Shown piece by piece: positions 17,371 to 25,867 of a DNA stretch of 64,000 nucleotides. Origin of the DNA: Enterococcus asini ATCC 700915 (GTDB lineage: Bacteria > Bacillota > Bacilli > Lactobacillales > Enterococcaceae). The notes beneath the pieces are model-generated. The model did no database searches and was not told the origin of the DNA. It saw only the letters and a list, made by a program, of their open reading frames with translations. The stretch covers positions 186,001-250,000 of the forward strand of contig NZ_ASVU01000002.1 of NCBI RefSeq assembly GCF_000407365.1, in the 5' to 3' direction. The position numbers and the translations under genes are program-made. Position 1 is the first letter of the stretch. The number at the start of each line of letters is the position of its first letter.

Positions 17371-17410
17371 AAAAAAATAACCTCATTCAAACAAGAATGA
17401 GGAGTTTTTT
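17371..17410. terminator. Terminator of helD (bidirectional shape)
   Basis: CCTCATTC (17381-17388) pairs perfectly with GAATGAGG (17395-17402). On the minus strand a T-rich tail follows (17380 down to 17371), ending helD transcription before the lyase promoter. Confidence 0.85.
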
Positions 17411-17424
17411 AGTTTTTACTATGA

Positions 17425-19695
17425 TTAATTGCGAAAACTAGCAGAATTTGCTTGGTCCAAAAGCGACGGTTCTCCAGCTTGAGTAAAGAGGGTCAATTCA
17501 TGCATGGCCCGAGTGCAAATCGTATACAAAATCAAACGATCTTGGGCAGTGGTGAAGTTTTCGCTGATATTCCAAGCGAAGACTCGGTCGAATTCCAATC
17601 CCTTGGCTAAAAAGGCTGGGATGAGGATCAACGGCCGCTTCATAAAGTCGTCTTCAGAGACGATAAGTTGGACCTTTTCTTGTAATTCAGCTGGTAGATT
17701 GTCATAGAGTTTGCGACATTCTTCTTTGGTCTTGCAGATGATGGCCGTGCGCCAAAAACGATCTTCTTGGGCTTTTGTTAGACTAGAAGTTAGCTTGGTC
17801 AAGTTTTCTTGAATGCTTGGACTCGTTACCACTAAAGGCAAGTCGCCAGTACGAGCGGTGAGTTCTACTTGATCTTCTTGGCTTAAAAATTGATTGGCAA
17901 AATCCGTTATTTCCTTGGTGGAGCGATAACTGGTGGTCAGTTGGTAGCGAGTCACTTCTTCTTCGGAAAAAAGGTCTTCTAGATTGCTGACGATGGTTTC
18001 GTTACCGAAGACTTTTTGATTGAGATCCCCACACAAGGTTAGTCCAGCTTTAGGATACAAAGAGCGTAGGAGTGCTACCTGAGCGGGTGGGAAATCTTGC
18101 ATTTCATCCACAAAGATAAAGCGAGCTTTCAAAGGCACATCGGCAGGGTACAGTCCCCGGCACAATAAGAAGAATAAAACGGCATCTTCTTGATCTAAAT
18201 GGCGGATTTTTAAGTCTGATCGGACTTTGGCATTGGCGGTACTCCAAGCCTCGCTACTAATCCCGGCTTTGCTTAAAAGCGTACTTGGTACACTTTTCAA
18301 GAAGTGTAAGTATTGCTTTGAAAAATTAATGAAGCGAAATTCTTCGATGGCTCGGACAACTGGGCGGAAGTAGCGATTTAAAACGGCTTTACGAATTTGA
18401 TTGCGCAAGCGGCGTTCACTTTTTTCGGAGTCATCTGCGTTAGGATGGTCGGCATAGTATTCTTGCAGGCGTTCTTCCGTGAGCTCTTTGACCCATTGTT
18501 TTTTCCCTTCGTCCTTGTGCAGACCCCCGGCTTTTTTCAAAAGCTTTGTTTGCAACAGCTGCGTCCGTTGATACAAAGGCAGTTGGGAATTGGTTTCTTT
18601 GTACCAGTGGCGCATTTGACTAGCCGTGATATACGTCTTGCCCTTGATTTTTAAATCCCGGAATAAAGGACCAAGTTCAGTAATGGCTTGTAAATAGCGG
18701 TGACTGAAGTGAATCAAGGATAGGCCACTTTTCAGTCGCTGGGTGCGACTTTCGGCCCCTGTTAAAAAGACTTCTTCTTGGGCCGCTTCTTGGTTAATCG
18801 TAAAGGTCGGCAAAAGTTGTTGCATAAAAGAGCGGAACGTACGAGTAGGGACCTCGCTTTCCCCTAAGGAAGGCAAGACCATGGAAATATAGTCGGAAAA
18901 CAGATGATTCGGCGAGAAGAGCAAAACTTGATCATCTTTGAGCCATTTCCGGTGACGATAAAGCAAAAAAGCAATCCGTTGCAACAAGGCCGAAGTTTTA
19001 CCGCTACCGGCGATGCCCTCAATGAGCATAATCTTACTGTGAGTATCTCGAATAATCTGGTTTTGGGCTTGTTGAATGGTGGACACGATGTTTTTCATTT
19101 GGGAAGAAGAGGCTTCGTCTAAGATTTCCAATAAAAACTCATCGTTAATCACATCGGTGGTATCCACCATGGACGTGATTTGGCCACCTTGAATTTTGAA
19201 CTGGCGCTTCAATAATAGGTCGACTTCATAACGTTCCGTATCGGTTTCGTAATAGGTGGGGCCTAATTCTCCTTCGTAGTACAAGTTGGCAATTGGCGCC
19301 CGCCAGTCGATGACAATGGCGTTTTCCGCATGGTCTCGTAAGGAAGAAATTCCTAGGTACAGGGTTTCTTTGGCTGCTGTGTCTTCTGTGAAATCAATCC
19401 GCGCAAAATAGGGGTTGCCATTCATGGTCTGTAAAGTCTTCAGGCGTTTTTCTACGGAGTCTGCGGTGTGATATTTTAAAAGTAATTCTTCTTCATATTG
19501 ACGATATTCCAAGACAGATTCGTAAAAGGCTTCTTCGTCTCCACCGCGAATGCGCTGTTCCCCGACACCTTGTAGTTGGTCTTGCAATTGCCCTGTGAGC
19601 AATTGTTGTTGTTGTTTTAAAAGAGTAGCTTCTTTATCAATCAATGCAATGGTTTGATCTACATGTTGTTGTTCCTTTTGGCGTTCCTGATTCAT
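17425..19695 (-). CDS. helD: HelD-like RNA polymerase recycling ATPase / superfamily 1 helicase
   Basis: The 756-residue protein has the HelD layout: an N-terminal alpha-helical arm (1-100, rich in Gln/Glu), a Walker A GIAGSGKTS at 227-235, an inserted clamp-like region, a Walker B/DEMQDF motif in the middle, and C-terminal UvrD-like helicase motifs including GDLNQ and TTSYRS. HelD removes stalled RNA polymerase from DNA by prying open the clamp while using ATP. It ends at its own terminator and has a minus-strand extended -10 (TGC-TATAAT, 19739-19731). It divides the pectin locus from housekeeping genes. A plain DNA helicase is less likely given the N-terminal arm. Confidence 0.9.
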   Translation of the reverse strand: MNQERQKEQQHVDQTIALIDKEATLLKQQQQLLTGQLQDQLQGVGEQRIRGGDEEAFYESVLEYRQYEEELLLKYHTADSVEKRLKTLQTMNGNPYFARIDFTEDTAAKETLYLGISSLRDHAENAIVIDWRAPIANLYYEGELGPTYYETDTERYEVDLLLKRQFKIQGGQITSMVDTTDVINDEFLLEILDEASSSQMKNIVSTIQQAQNQIIRDTHSKIMLIEGIAGSGKTSALLQRIAFLLYRHRKWLKDDQVLLFSPNHLFSDYISMVLPSLGESEVPTRTFRSFMQQLLPTFTINQEAAQEEVFLTGAESRTQRLKSGLSLIHFSHRYLQAITELGPLFRDLKIKGKTYITASQMRHWYKETNSQLPLYQRTQLLQTKLLKKAGGLHKDEGKKQWVKELTEERLQEYYADHPNADDSEKSERRLRNQIRKAVLNRYFRPVVRAIEEFRFINFSKQYLHFLKSVPSTLLSKAGISSEAWSTANAKVRSDLKIRHLDQEDAVLFFLLCRGLYPADVPLKARFIFVDEMQDFPPAQVALLRSLYPKAGLTLCGDLNQKVFGNETIVSNLEDLFSEEEVTRYQLTTSYRSTKEITDFANQFLSQEDQVELTARTGDLPLVVTSPSIQENLTKLTSSLTKAQEDRFWRTAIICKTKEECRKLYDNLPAELQEKVQLIVSEDDFMKRPLILIPAFLAKGLEFDRVFAWNISENFTTAQDRLILYTICTRAMHELTLFTQAGEPSLLDQANSASFRN

Positions 19696-19730
19696 CCACG
19701 TAAGCTCCTTTTCAAAAAATACGTCTTAAA

Positions 19731-19739
19731 ATTATAGCA
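19731..19739 (-). promoter_or_regulatory. helD promoter, extended -10
   Basis: On the minus strand TGC-TATAAT spans 19739 to 19731, about 36 bases before the helD start. No good -35 lies 17 bp upstream, which is tolerable for an extended -10. Confidence 0.6.
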
Positions 19740-19828
19740 CACATTGACACCTAACAGGAAGAGGCGAGAAAATCTGTGGTAAAATTTCAGTAATGAAGGA
19801 TTAGTCGAAAGAATATAGGAGGAGTGAC

Positions 19829-20692
19829 ATGCGCAGTGAAGCGGAAATGTTTGAGCTGATTTTACGAGTGGGGCAAGCTTTGCCCCAAGTGGAAGCCATC
19901 GCTTTAGGTGGCTCCCGGGGCAATCCAGCAGTTTTACCGGATGCTTTCCAAGATTACGATGTGGTGTACTTGGTCAATGACAAAGAAGCGCTGCTACAAG
20001 ATCGCAGTTGGCTGGAAGCATTCGGGGAGGTCTTGATTCAACAGACCCCGGAAGAGTCCAGTTTATTTCCCCCCAGTCTCGGGGAGCGGTTTACGTTTTT
20101 AATGCTTTTTAAAGACGGTAATCGCATCGATTTGATGCTGACGCCTTTAACCGCCATAAAAGAGTGGCAAGCAGACGAGCCTTTTGCCAAAGCGCTCTGG
20201 GATCCAAAGGGGTCACTAAAAGATTTGCCAAGACCTAGTGACCGCACTTTTTGGTTGTCAGAGCCAAATAATGCGCAGTTTCAAGATTGTTGCAACGAAT
20301 TTTGGTGGGTGACGACCTATGTGGTGAAAGGCTTGTGTCGTAAAGAATACTTCTACGCTTCCGACCATCTCTATGAAATCTGTCAGAAAGAATTGCGACG
20401 CTTGTTGGCTTGGCAAGTGGGCAGTGAAGACGGCTGGCAGCAAAGTCTGGGGAAAAACGACAAATATCTCTTACAAAAACTAACGCCGGAATTGGGCGCC
20501 AAGTTGTTACACTGTCAAGATTTTTCCAGCCCAAAAGCCCTGTGGCAAAGCTTACTGGCAACGCAAGAATTGTTTCACAAAGTAGCGATGGATTTCGCCC
20601 ATAGCCAGCAATTTTACTATGACAAAAAAACGGCTGCCAAGGTTCAGTCTTACACTCAACAGTGGTACAATGATTTTTATCAAACACACTAA
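19829..20692 (+). CDS. ANT(6)-like aminoglycoside nucleotidyltransferase family protein
   Basis: This 287-residue protein matches the streptomycin 6-adenylyltransferase (AadE) family. Visible are the nucleotidyltransferase signature GGSRGNP (27-33) and the metal-binding DYD at 42-44, followed by the IDLMLTPL segment carrying the third acidic residue. Family members transfer AMP from ATP to streptomycin. The ATG follows AGGAGG. There are no mobile-element remains around it, so it looks like an intrinsic chromosomal gene rather than an acquired cassette. Whether it confers resistance cannot be told from sequence; divergent chromosomal copies are often weak or silent. The tautomerase gene follows 15 bases downstream. 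Confidence 0.82.
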   Translation: MRSEAEMFELILRVGQALPQVEAIALGGSRGNPAVLPDAFQDYDVVYLVNDKEALLQDRSWLEAFGEVLIQQTPEESSLFPPSLGERFTFLMLFKDGNRIDLMLTPLTAIKEWQADEPFAKALWDPKGSLKDLPRPSDRTFWLSEPNNAQFQDCCNEFWWVTTYVVKGLCRKEYFYASDHLYEICQKELRRLLAWQVGSEDGWQQSLGKNDKYLLQKLTPELGAKLLHCQDFSSPKALWQSLLATQELFHKVAMDFAHSQQFYYDKKTAAKVQSYTQQWYNDFYQTH

Positions 20693-20707
20693 AGGAGGAT
20701 GCAAACA

Positions 20708-20884
20708 ATGCCTTTTGTACACATTGAATTAGTCGAAGGTCGTAGTGGAGAAGCATTAACCAAAATGATGGAGGAAGTGACCGAAGCGGTGCATCGCAAT
20801 ACGGGGGCTCCCAAAGAACACATTCACATCATCATTAACGAAATGAAAAAAGGAAACTATGCCGTAGATGGCAAGTGGAAGTAA
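20708..20884 (+). CDS. 4-oxalocrotonate tautomerase family protein
   Basis: This 58-residue protein has the typical size of the 4-oxalocrotonate tautomerase family. After Met removal the N-terminus is Pro-1, the catalytic base ([13 protein letters not shown]). I chose the ATG at 20708, nine bases after AGGAGG; the ATG at 20699 abuts the ribosome site and would hide the proline. The family forms hexamers and moves protons in keto-enol conversions; Firmicute copies (YwhB/DmpI-like) have no clear physiological substrate. It is probably co-transcribed with the upstream nucleotidyltransferase gene. Confidence 0.88.
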   Translation: MPFVHIELVEGRSGEALTKMMEEVTEAVHRNTGAPKEHIHIIINEMKKGNYAVDGKWK

Positions 20885-20891
20885 TTTTCCC

Positions 20892-20920
20892 TTGCAAAAT
20901 AAAAGGCTTAGTGTTTAAAT
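20892..20920 (+). promoter_or_regulatory. thrS leader promoter
   Basis: TTGCAA (20892-20897), a 17-bp spacer and TTAAAT (20915-20920) with an upstream TG forming an extended -10. Transcription would start right at the T-box leader. Confidence 0.65.
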
Positions 20921-20924
20921 GAAA

Positions 20925-21167
20925 CCATACTCGATTAGTGAAAAAACCAACTGAACCTGAGAGTCTTGACAGAGAGAAGTGCCGTGGCTGAAAGCATTTC
21001 AAAGAAAACCGGGGGATGACCACTTTTTCTTAGACTTCTGGCCGAACCAGAAGCGGCTTTGGGCCGTTATCCCAGTTGAGGAGTACAATTTGTACTCGAA
21101 GTTAGGTGGAACCACGTGTCTTACGTCCTATTCGCTTTGCATTTGCAAGGCGGGTAGGACTTTTTTT
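20925..21167 (+). promoter_or_regulatory. T-box riboswitch of thrS
   Basis: A 5' leader that reads tRNA-Thr charging. Visible are a stem-I pairing (GAGTCT with AGACTTC), a likely threonine specifier codon ACC at 21019-21021, stem III (21081-21097, GAGTACAA/TTGTACTC), the conserved T-box AGGTGGAACCACG (21104-21116) and a terminator (21125-21140 with 21145-21160, then seven Ts). Uncharged tRNA pairing with the T-box would form the antiterminator and let thrS be transcribed. Confidence 0.93.
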
Positions 21168-21248
21168 ATGGCTTTGCAAGCGAGTTATTCGTTTGTTTCG
21201 CTTTTCTCGTGACCTGGTCACAAGCAAAATTTTCAAGGAGGAAATGAT

Positions 21249-23189
21249 ATGTCTATTCAAATTACTTTTCCAGATGGTGCCCAAAAGGAGTTTGCGGCCG
21301 GCATTACCACGAAAGAAATCGCCAGCTCAATTTCCAATAGCTTGGCGAAAAAAGCTCTAGCCGGCAAATTCAACGGGGAATTAATCGATTTGACCCGTCC
21401 AATCGAAAGCGATGGGGCAATCGAAATCATCACACCAGCAGACGAAGACGCTTTGCAATTGTTGCGTCACTCAGCTGCTCACTTAATGGCGCAAGCGGCT
21501 AAACGCCTCTTCCCAAACATTCACTTTGGTGTTGGACCAGCCATTGATACTGGCTTTTACTACGATACCGACAACGGGGAACACCCGATTAGTGCGGAAG
21601 ATTTACCAGCCATTGAAGCGCAAATGCGCCAAATCGTCAAAGAAAACTTGCCGATTGAACGTTTGGTTTTAACGAGAGAAGAAGCGTTGGAACTTTTTGC
21701 CGACGATCCTTACAAAGTGGAATTAATCTCAGAAATGCCGGAAGATGAAGTGATTACCGCTTATCGCCAAGGGGAATTCACCGATTTGTGCCGGGGACCC
21801 CACGTGCCATCTACTGGCCGTATCCAAGTCTTCCAATTACTATCCGTGGCAGGAGCTTATTGGCGGGGCAATTCCGACAATCATATGATGCAACGAGTGT
21901 ACGGTACAGCCTTCTTTGATAAGAAAGACTTGAAAGAATTCATCCGTCTGCGGGAAGAAGCCAAAGAACGGGATCACCGGAAACTGGGCAAAGAATTGGA
22001 TCTCTTTATGATTTCTCCTGAAGTGGGTTCTGGCTTGCCATTCTGGTTGCCAAAAGGCGCTACAATCCGTCGCATTATCGAACGCTACATCGTAGACAAA
22101 GAAATCAGTCTTGGGTACCAACACGTTTATACACCAATCATGGCGGATGTGAACTTGTACAAGACTTCTGGTCACTGGGACCACTATCATGATGACATGT
22201 TCCCACCAATGGATATGGGAGATGGGGAAATGCTCGTCTTGCGTCCAATGAACTGCCCACACCACATGATGGTTTACAAAAACGACTTGCACTCTTACCG
22301 GGAATTGCCAATTCGGATTGCGGAATTGGGAATGATGCACCGTTACGAAAAATCTGGCGCACTTTCTGGTTTGCAACGAGTGCGGGAAATGACGCTAAAC
22401 GATGGTCATACCTTCGTTCGTCCAGACCAAATCAAAGACGAATTTAAACGGACTTTGGACTTAATGGTGGCAGTCTACAAAGACTTCAACATCTCCGACT
22501 ATCGTTTCCGTTTGAGCTATCGGGATCCAAAAAACACTGACAAATACTTCGACGACGATGCCATGTGGGAAAACGCTCAAACGATGTTGAAAGCGGCCAT
22601 GGACGAATTGGAATTGGATTATTTTGAAGCAGAAGGAGAAGCTGCCTTCTACGGACCAAAACTAGACGTTCAAGTAAAAACAGCCTTGGGTATGGAAGAA
22701 ACATTGTCAACCATTCAATTGGACTTCTTGTTGCCTGAACGTTTTGATTTGACTTATGTTGGGGAAGATGGAGAAAACAACCATCGCCCAGTGGTCATCC
22801 ACCGAGGCATCGTTTCCACAATGGAACGCTTTGTAACTTACTTAACGGAAGTCTACAAAGGCGCCTTCCCAACTTGGTTAGCACCAATTCAAGGTACGAT
22901 TATCCCGGTTTCCAATGAAGCCCATGGGGATTATGCTTATGAATTGAAAGAACGGATGCAAGAACTTGGTTTGCGAATCGAAGTAGATGACCGCAACGAA
23001 AAAATGGGCTACAAGATCCGTGCTTCGCAAACACAAAAAATTCCTTACCAAATCGTGGTAGGAGACCAAGAAATGAAAGACGCAACGGTAAATATCCGGA
23101 AATACGGCAGCAAAGAAACAGAAAGCATGCCAGCTAATCTCTTTATCGATGCCATTGCAGCAGAAGTGAAAAATTATAGCCGACAATAA
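21249..23189 (+). CDS. thrS: Threonine--tRNA ligase
   Basis: The 646-residue enzyme charges tRNA-Thr. It has an N-terminal TGS domain (about 1-62), an editing domain with [16 protein letters not shown] (His pair for removing mischarged serine), the class II catalytic core with motif 2 around [10 protein letters not shown] and motif 3 near [11 protein letters not shown], and a C-terminal anticodon-binding domain. Length is normal for Bacilli. The ATG follows AAGGAGGAAATGAT. Expression is controlled by the T-box leader upstream. Confidence 0.98.
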   Translation: MSIQITFPDGAQKEFAAGITTKEIASSISNSLAKKALAGKFNGELIDLTRPIESDGAIEIITPADEDALQLLRHSAAHLMAQAAKRLFPNIHFGVGPAIDTGFYYDTDNGEHPISAEDLPAIEAQMRQIVKENLPIERLVLTREEALELFADDPYKVELISEMPEDEVITAYRQGEFTDLCRGPHVPSTGRIQVFQLLSVAGAYWRGNSDNHMMQRVYGTAFFDKKDLKEFIRLREEAKERDHRKLGKELDLFMISPEVGSGLPFWLPKGATIRRIIERYIVDKEISLGYQHVYTPIMADVNLYKTSGHWDHYHDDMFPPMDMGDGEMLVLRPMNCPHHMMVYKNDLHSYRELPIRIAELGMMHRYEKSGALSGLQRVREMTLNDGHTFVRPDQIKDEFKRTLDLMVAVYKDFNISDYRFRLSYRDPKNTDKYFDDDAMWENAQTMLKAAMDELELDYFEAEGEAAFYGPKLDVQVKTALGMEETLSTIQLDFLLPERFDLTYVGEDGENNHRPVVIHRGIVSTMERFVTYLTEVYKGAFPTWLAPIQGTIIPVSNEAHGDYAYELKERMQELGLRIEVDDRNEKMGYKIRASQTQKIPYQIVVGDQEMKDATVNIRKYGSKETESMPANLFIDAIAAEVKNYSRQ

Positions 23190-23281
23190 GATAGGAGGTT
23201 TTTGAAAATAAGATTTTCCTAAGAAAACGTCCGAAAAAGGCTAGAAAAGCCCGGAAAGGCGAGAAATCCCTTCTGGAATGG

Positions 23282-23310
23282 TTGAGTTTTCAGAAAAAAT
23301 ATGATAAAGT
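23282..23310 (+). promoter_or_regulatory. Candidate promoter of the rimP-nusA-infB operon
   Basis: TTGAGT (23282-23287), 17-bp spacer, TAAAGT (23305-23310): four of six matches in each box. It lies just before the leader hairpin and about 100 bases before rimP. Confidence 0.45.
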
Positions 23311-23334
23311 AACAAATGGTAATGATACTTTGTG

Positions 23335-23364
23335 GAGTGAGGGATTTTTTCCCTCACTCTTTTT
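23335..23364 (+). terminator. Leader hairpin/possible attenuator before rimP
   Basis: GAGTGAGGG (23335-23343) pairs perfectly with CCCTCACTC (23351-23359), followed by five Ts. It has the form of an intrinsic terminator, either for thrS or, if the promoter at 23282 is real, as an attenuator in the rimP leader. Confidence 0.75.
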
Positions 23365-23410
23365 CATGAAAAGCGTTGTTTGCAAATAAGCTAAAGGAGG
23401 CGAAGAATAG

Positions 23411-23884
23411 TTGAGTAGCGTAATCGAAACGGTAACCGAAATGGTACAGCCAATCTTAGATGAGAAAAATTTTGAACTAGTGGACATGGAGTTCGTAAAG
23501 GAAGGCAAAAGCTGGTATCTCCGCGTGTTCATTGACAAAGAAGGTGGCATCGATATCGAAGAATGCGCCTATGTCAGTGAGCTATTGAGTGAAAAGCTCG
23601 ATTCTTGTGATCCAGACCCGATTCCCCAGGCATACTTCTTGGAGGTTTCGTCTCCTGGAGCGGAACGACCTTTAAAGAAGGAAAGCGATTATGAACGGGC
23701 GCTAGGCGAGTACATTCATCTGTCTTTGTATCAGGCCATCGATGGTGAGAAACAGTATGAAGGTGTGTTGGAAGCTTTAACGCCAGAAACATTGACGTTA
23801 AAATACCGCGTGAAGACCCGGGTCAAAGAATTGACCATTGAACGTAAGAATATCGCGAAGGCTCGTTTAGCCATTCAATTTTAA
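23411..23884 (+). CDS. rimP: Ribosome maturation factor RimP
   Basis: The 157-residue cytoplasmic protein assists maturation of the 30S subunit. The family patterns [28 protein letters not shown] and [12 protein letters not shown] are present in order, covering the alpha/beta N-domain and the C-terminal SH3-like barrel. It starts at TTG, 9 bases after AAAGGAGG; no better ATG exists nearby. It is the first gene of the rimP-nusA-infB operon, 16 bases before nusA. Confidence 0.95.
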   Translation: MSSVIETVTEMVQPILDEKNFELVDMEFVKEGKSWYLRVFIDKEGGIDIEECAYVSELLSEKLDSCDPDPIPQAYFLEVSSPGAERPLKKESDYERALGEYIHLSLYQAIDGEKQYEGVLEALTPETLTLKYRVKTRVKELTIERKNIAKARLAIQF

Positions 23885-23900
23885 GCTGGAGGAATCAACC

Positions 23901-25136
23901 ATGAGTAAAGAAATGTTGAACGCATTGGATGCTTTAGAAGCAGAAAAAGGCGTTTCAAAGGAGATTGTGATTGAAGCGCTGGAAGCGGCTTTGGTTTCTG
24001 CTTACAAACGTCACTACGGCCAAGCTCAAAACGTGGAAGTAGAATTCAATCAGAAAAAAGGCGACATCCATGTGTACTCCGTCAAAGAAGTCACTGAAGA
24101 AGTCATGGATTCACAATTGGAAGTATCTTTAAAAGATGCTTTGTTGTTAAACCCTGCTTACGAAATCGGGGATAAAATTCGCTTTGAAGTCACACCAAAA
24201 GACTTCGGCCGGATTGCCGCTCAAACGGCCAAACAAGTGATCTTGCAACGGGTGCGTGAAGCAGAACGGAATATCATTTACAATGAATTCTCCCAATATG
24301 AAAAAGACATCATGCAAGGGATCGTTGAACGTCAAGACAGTCGTTATATCTACGTGAACTTAGGCAAGATCGAAGCGGTTTTATCCAAGCAAGATCAAAT
24401 GCCAAATGAATTTTATCAACCCCATGACCGGATTAAGGTCTATGTTTCCCGGGTCGAAAACACGTCAAAAGGCCCGCAAGTCTTCGTTAGTCGGAGCCAT
24501 CCTGACTTGTTGCGTCGCTTGTTTGAACAAGAAGTACCAGAAGTTTACGACGGTACGGTAGAAATCGTCAGCATCGCTAGAGAAGCCGGTGATCGCTCGA
24601 AAGTTGCCGTCCGCTCCAATGATCCAAACGTCGATCCTGTGGGAACTTGCGTTGGGCCAAAGGGTTCTCGTGTCCAAGCAATCGTCAATGAATTAAAAGG
24701 CGAAAACATGGATATCGTGGAATGGGATGAAGATCCAGCCATCTTTATCGCGAACTCCTTGAATCCAGCTGAAGCGGTGGATGTCATTTTCGACTTAGAC
24801 AATCCAAAAGCTTGCACCGTGGTCGTTCCTGACTATCAATTGTCACTAGCCATTGGCAAACGGGGGCAAAATGCTCGTCTAGCGGCGAAATTAACGGGCT
24901 TTAAGATTGATATCAAATCTGAAACCGATATGGAAGAATTCTATGCCAAATTGGAAGAAGGCGCCTATATCGATGCGGCAGATGAAGTGGAAACTTTGGA
25001 TGAAGCCGTGTCAGAATCTGATTTAACCGCAGATGAATACGAAAATGTAGCAATAGAAGCGGCTGAAGATGAAGCAACAGCAGCCGAAGAAGTGGCAGAG
25101 GCCAATGAGGCTACTGCCGACCAAACGGAGGAATAA
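23901..25136 (+). CDS. nusA: Transcription termination/antitermination factor NusA
   Basis: The 411-residue protein binds RNA polymerase and nascent RNA to modulate pausing and termination. In order it has the N-terminal polymerase-binding domain, an S1 domain (about 130-200), and KH1/KH2 domains with DPVGTCVGPKGSRVQAI and AIGKRGQNARLAAKLTG. The tail after about residue 350 is an acidic Ala/Glu-rich extension that makes it longer than B. subtilis NusA. Start ATG follows GGAGG. It sits in its conserved operon place. Confidence 0.97.
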   Translation: MSKEMLNALDALEAEKGVSKEIVIEALEAALVSAYKRHYGQAQNVEVEFNQKKGDIHVYSVKEVTEEVMDSQLEVSLKDALLLNPAYEIGDKIRFEVTPKDFGRIAAQTAKQVILQRVREAERNIIYNEFSQYEKDIMQGIVERQDSRYIYVNLGKIEAVLSKQDQMPNEFYQPHDRIKVYVSRVENTSKGPQVFVSRSHPDLLRRLFEQEVPEVYDGTVEIVSIAREAGDRSKVAVRSNDPNVDPVGTCVGPKGSRVQAIVNELKGENMDIVEWDEDPAIFIANSLNPAEAVDVIFDLDNPKACTVVVPDYQLSLAIGKRGQNARLAAKLTGFKIDIKSETDMEEFYAKLEEGAYIDAADEVETLDEAVSESDLTADEYENVAIEAAEDEATAAEEVAEANEATADQTEE

Positions 25137-25141
25137 ACGAG

Positions 25142-25450
25142 GTGGCAGGAATGAAACAGCGCAAAATTCCTTTACGAAAATCCGTCGTTTCCGGTGAGAT
25201 GCACCCAAAAAAAGAGCTTGTGCGCATTACCCGCTCGAAAGAAGGCGTTGTGGCCATTGATCCTACGGGAAAAATGCCCGGGCGCGGTGCCTATGTAGCC
25301 TTGGATCCTGAGGAAGTACAAACTGCCTGGGATAAGCGTGTACTAGATCGAGTGCTGGAAGTCTCCTTGGACGATGCATTTTATGAAGAACTACTGGAAT
25401 ATGTTCGCCATCAAAAAGCCCGCCGTGAGTTGTTTGGCAATGGGAAATAA
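25142..25450 (+). CDS. rnpM: RNase P modulator RnpM (YlxR family)
   Basis: This 102-residue protein is the YlxR family member always found between nusA and the L7Ae-like gene. The family motifs KIPLRKSVVSGEMHPKKELVR and GKMPGRGAYV are present. Recent work on B. subtilis YlxR named it RnpM, a modulator of RNase P activity; an earlier view was nucleoid-associated regulation. I took GTG at 25142, ten bases after GGAGG; ATG at 25151 is also possible. It overlaps the next gene by 11 bp. Confidence 0.9.
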   Translation: MAGMKQRKIPLRKSVVSGEMHPKKELVRITRSKEGVVAIDPTGKMPGRGAYVALDPEEVQTAWDKRVLDRVLEVSLDDAFYEELLEYVRHQKARRELFGNGK

Positions 25451-25751
25451 GGCGAAAAGCTTGAATCTTTTGGGCTTGGCCATGCGAGCTGGTCAACTGG
25501 TCACAGGAGAAGAAGGCGTCTTAAAAGAAATTCGCGGCAACAAGGCGCAGTTAGTCTTGATTGCTACAGATGCCGGGGCTTCTACCCACAAAAGAATTCA
25601 AGACAAGACAACGTATTATGAAATTCCTTTTTATGATGGCTTTACTCAAGCGGAAATCAGTCATGCCATTGGTCGTTCACGGACGACGATTGCAGTGATG
25701 GATGCAGGGTTTGCCAAAAAGCTAAAGGAATTGCTCCAAAGTGAAGGCTAA
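25440..25751 (+). CDS. rplGA: L7Ae-family ribosomal protein (YlxQ)
   Basis: The 103-residue protein belongs to the L7Ae/L30e RNA-binding family that recognises K-turns. Typical parts are LNLLGLAMRAGQLVTGEE near the N-terminus and QLVLIATDAGASTHKRI in the middle. I set the start at the ATG inside the end of rnpM (25440), because the upstream in-frame sequence is only the shadow of that gene. The ribosome site is weak, consistent with translational coupling. Gene lies in its conserved place before infB. Confidence 0.88.
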   Translation: MGNKAKSLNLLGLAMRAGQLVTGEEGVLKEIRGNKAQLVLIATDAGASTHKRIQDKTTYYEIPFYDGFTQAEISHAIGRSRTTIAVMDAGFAKKLKELLQSEG

Positions 25752-25867
25752 TGCGGCCGGAAACGTAAGCAGTCATGCGATTTTTCCCCACCGAAACTAG
25801 GTGGAACTTCGTCTGCTTTCGGATATTCCGAAGCCGCGATGCTCCATTTACGAGGAAGGTGATTTAC

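Noticed and set aside
17231-20760. Mobile element around the ANT(6) gene
   Set aside because: No transposase, inverted repeats or target duplications were seen; the flanks are helD and thrS.
21840-22376. Minus-strand ORF of 178 codons opposite thrS
   Set aside because: A His-rich shadow of the conserved thrS frame without start signals.
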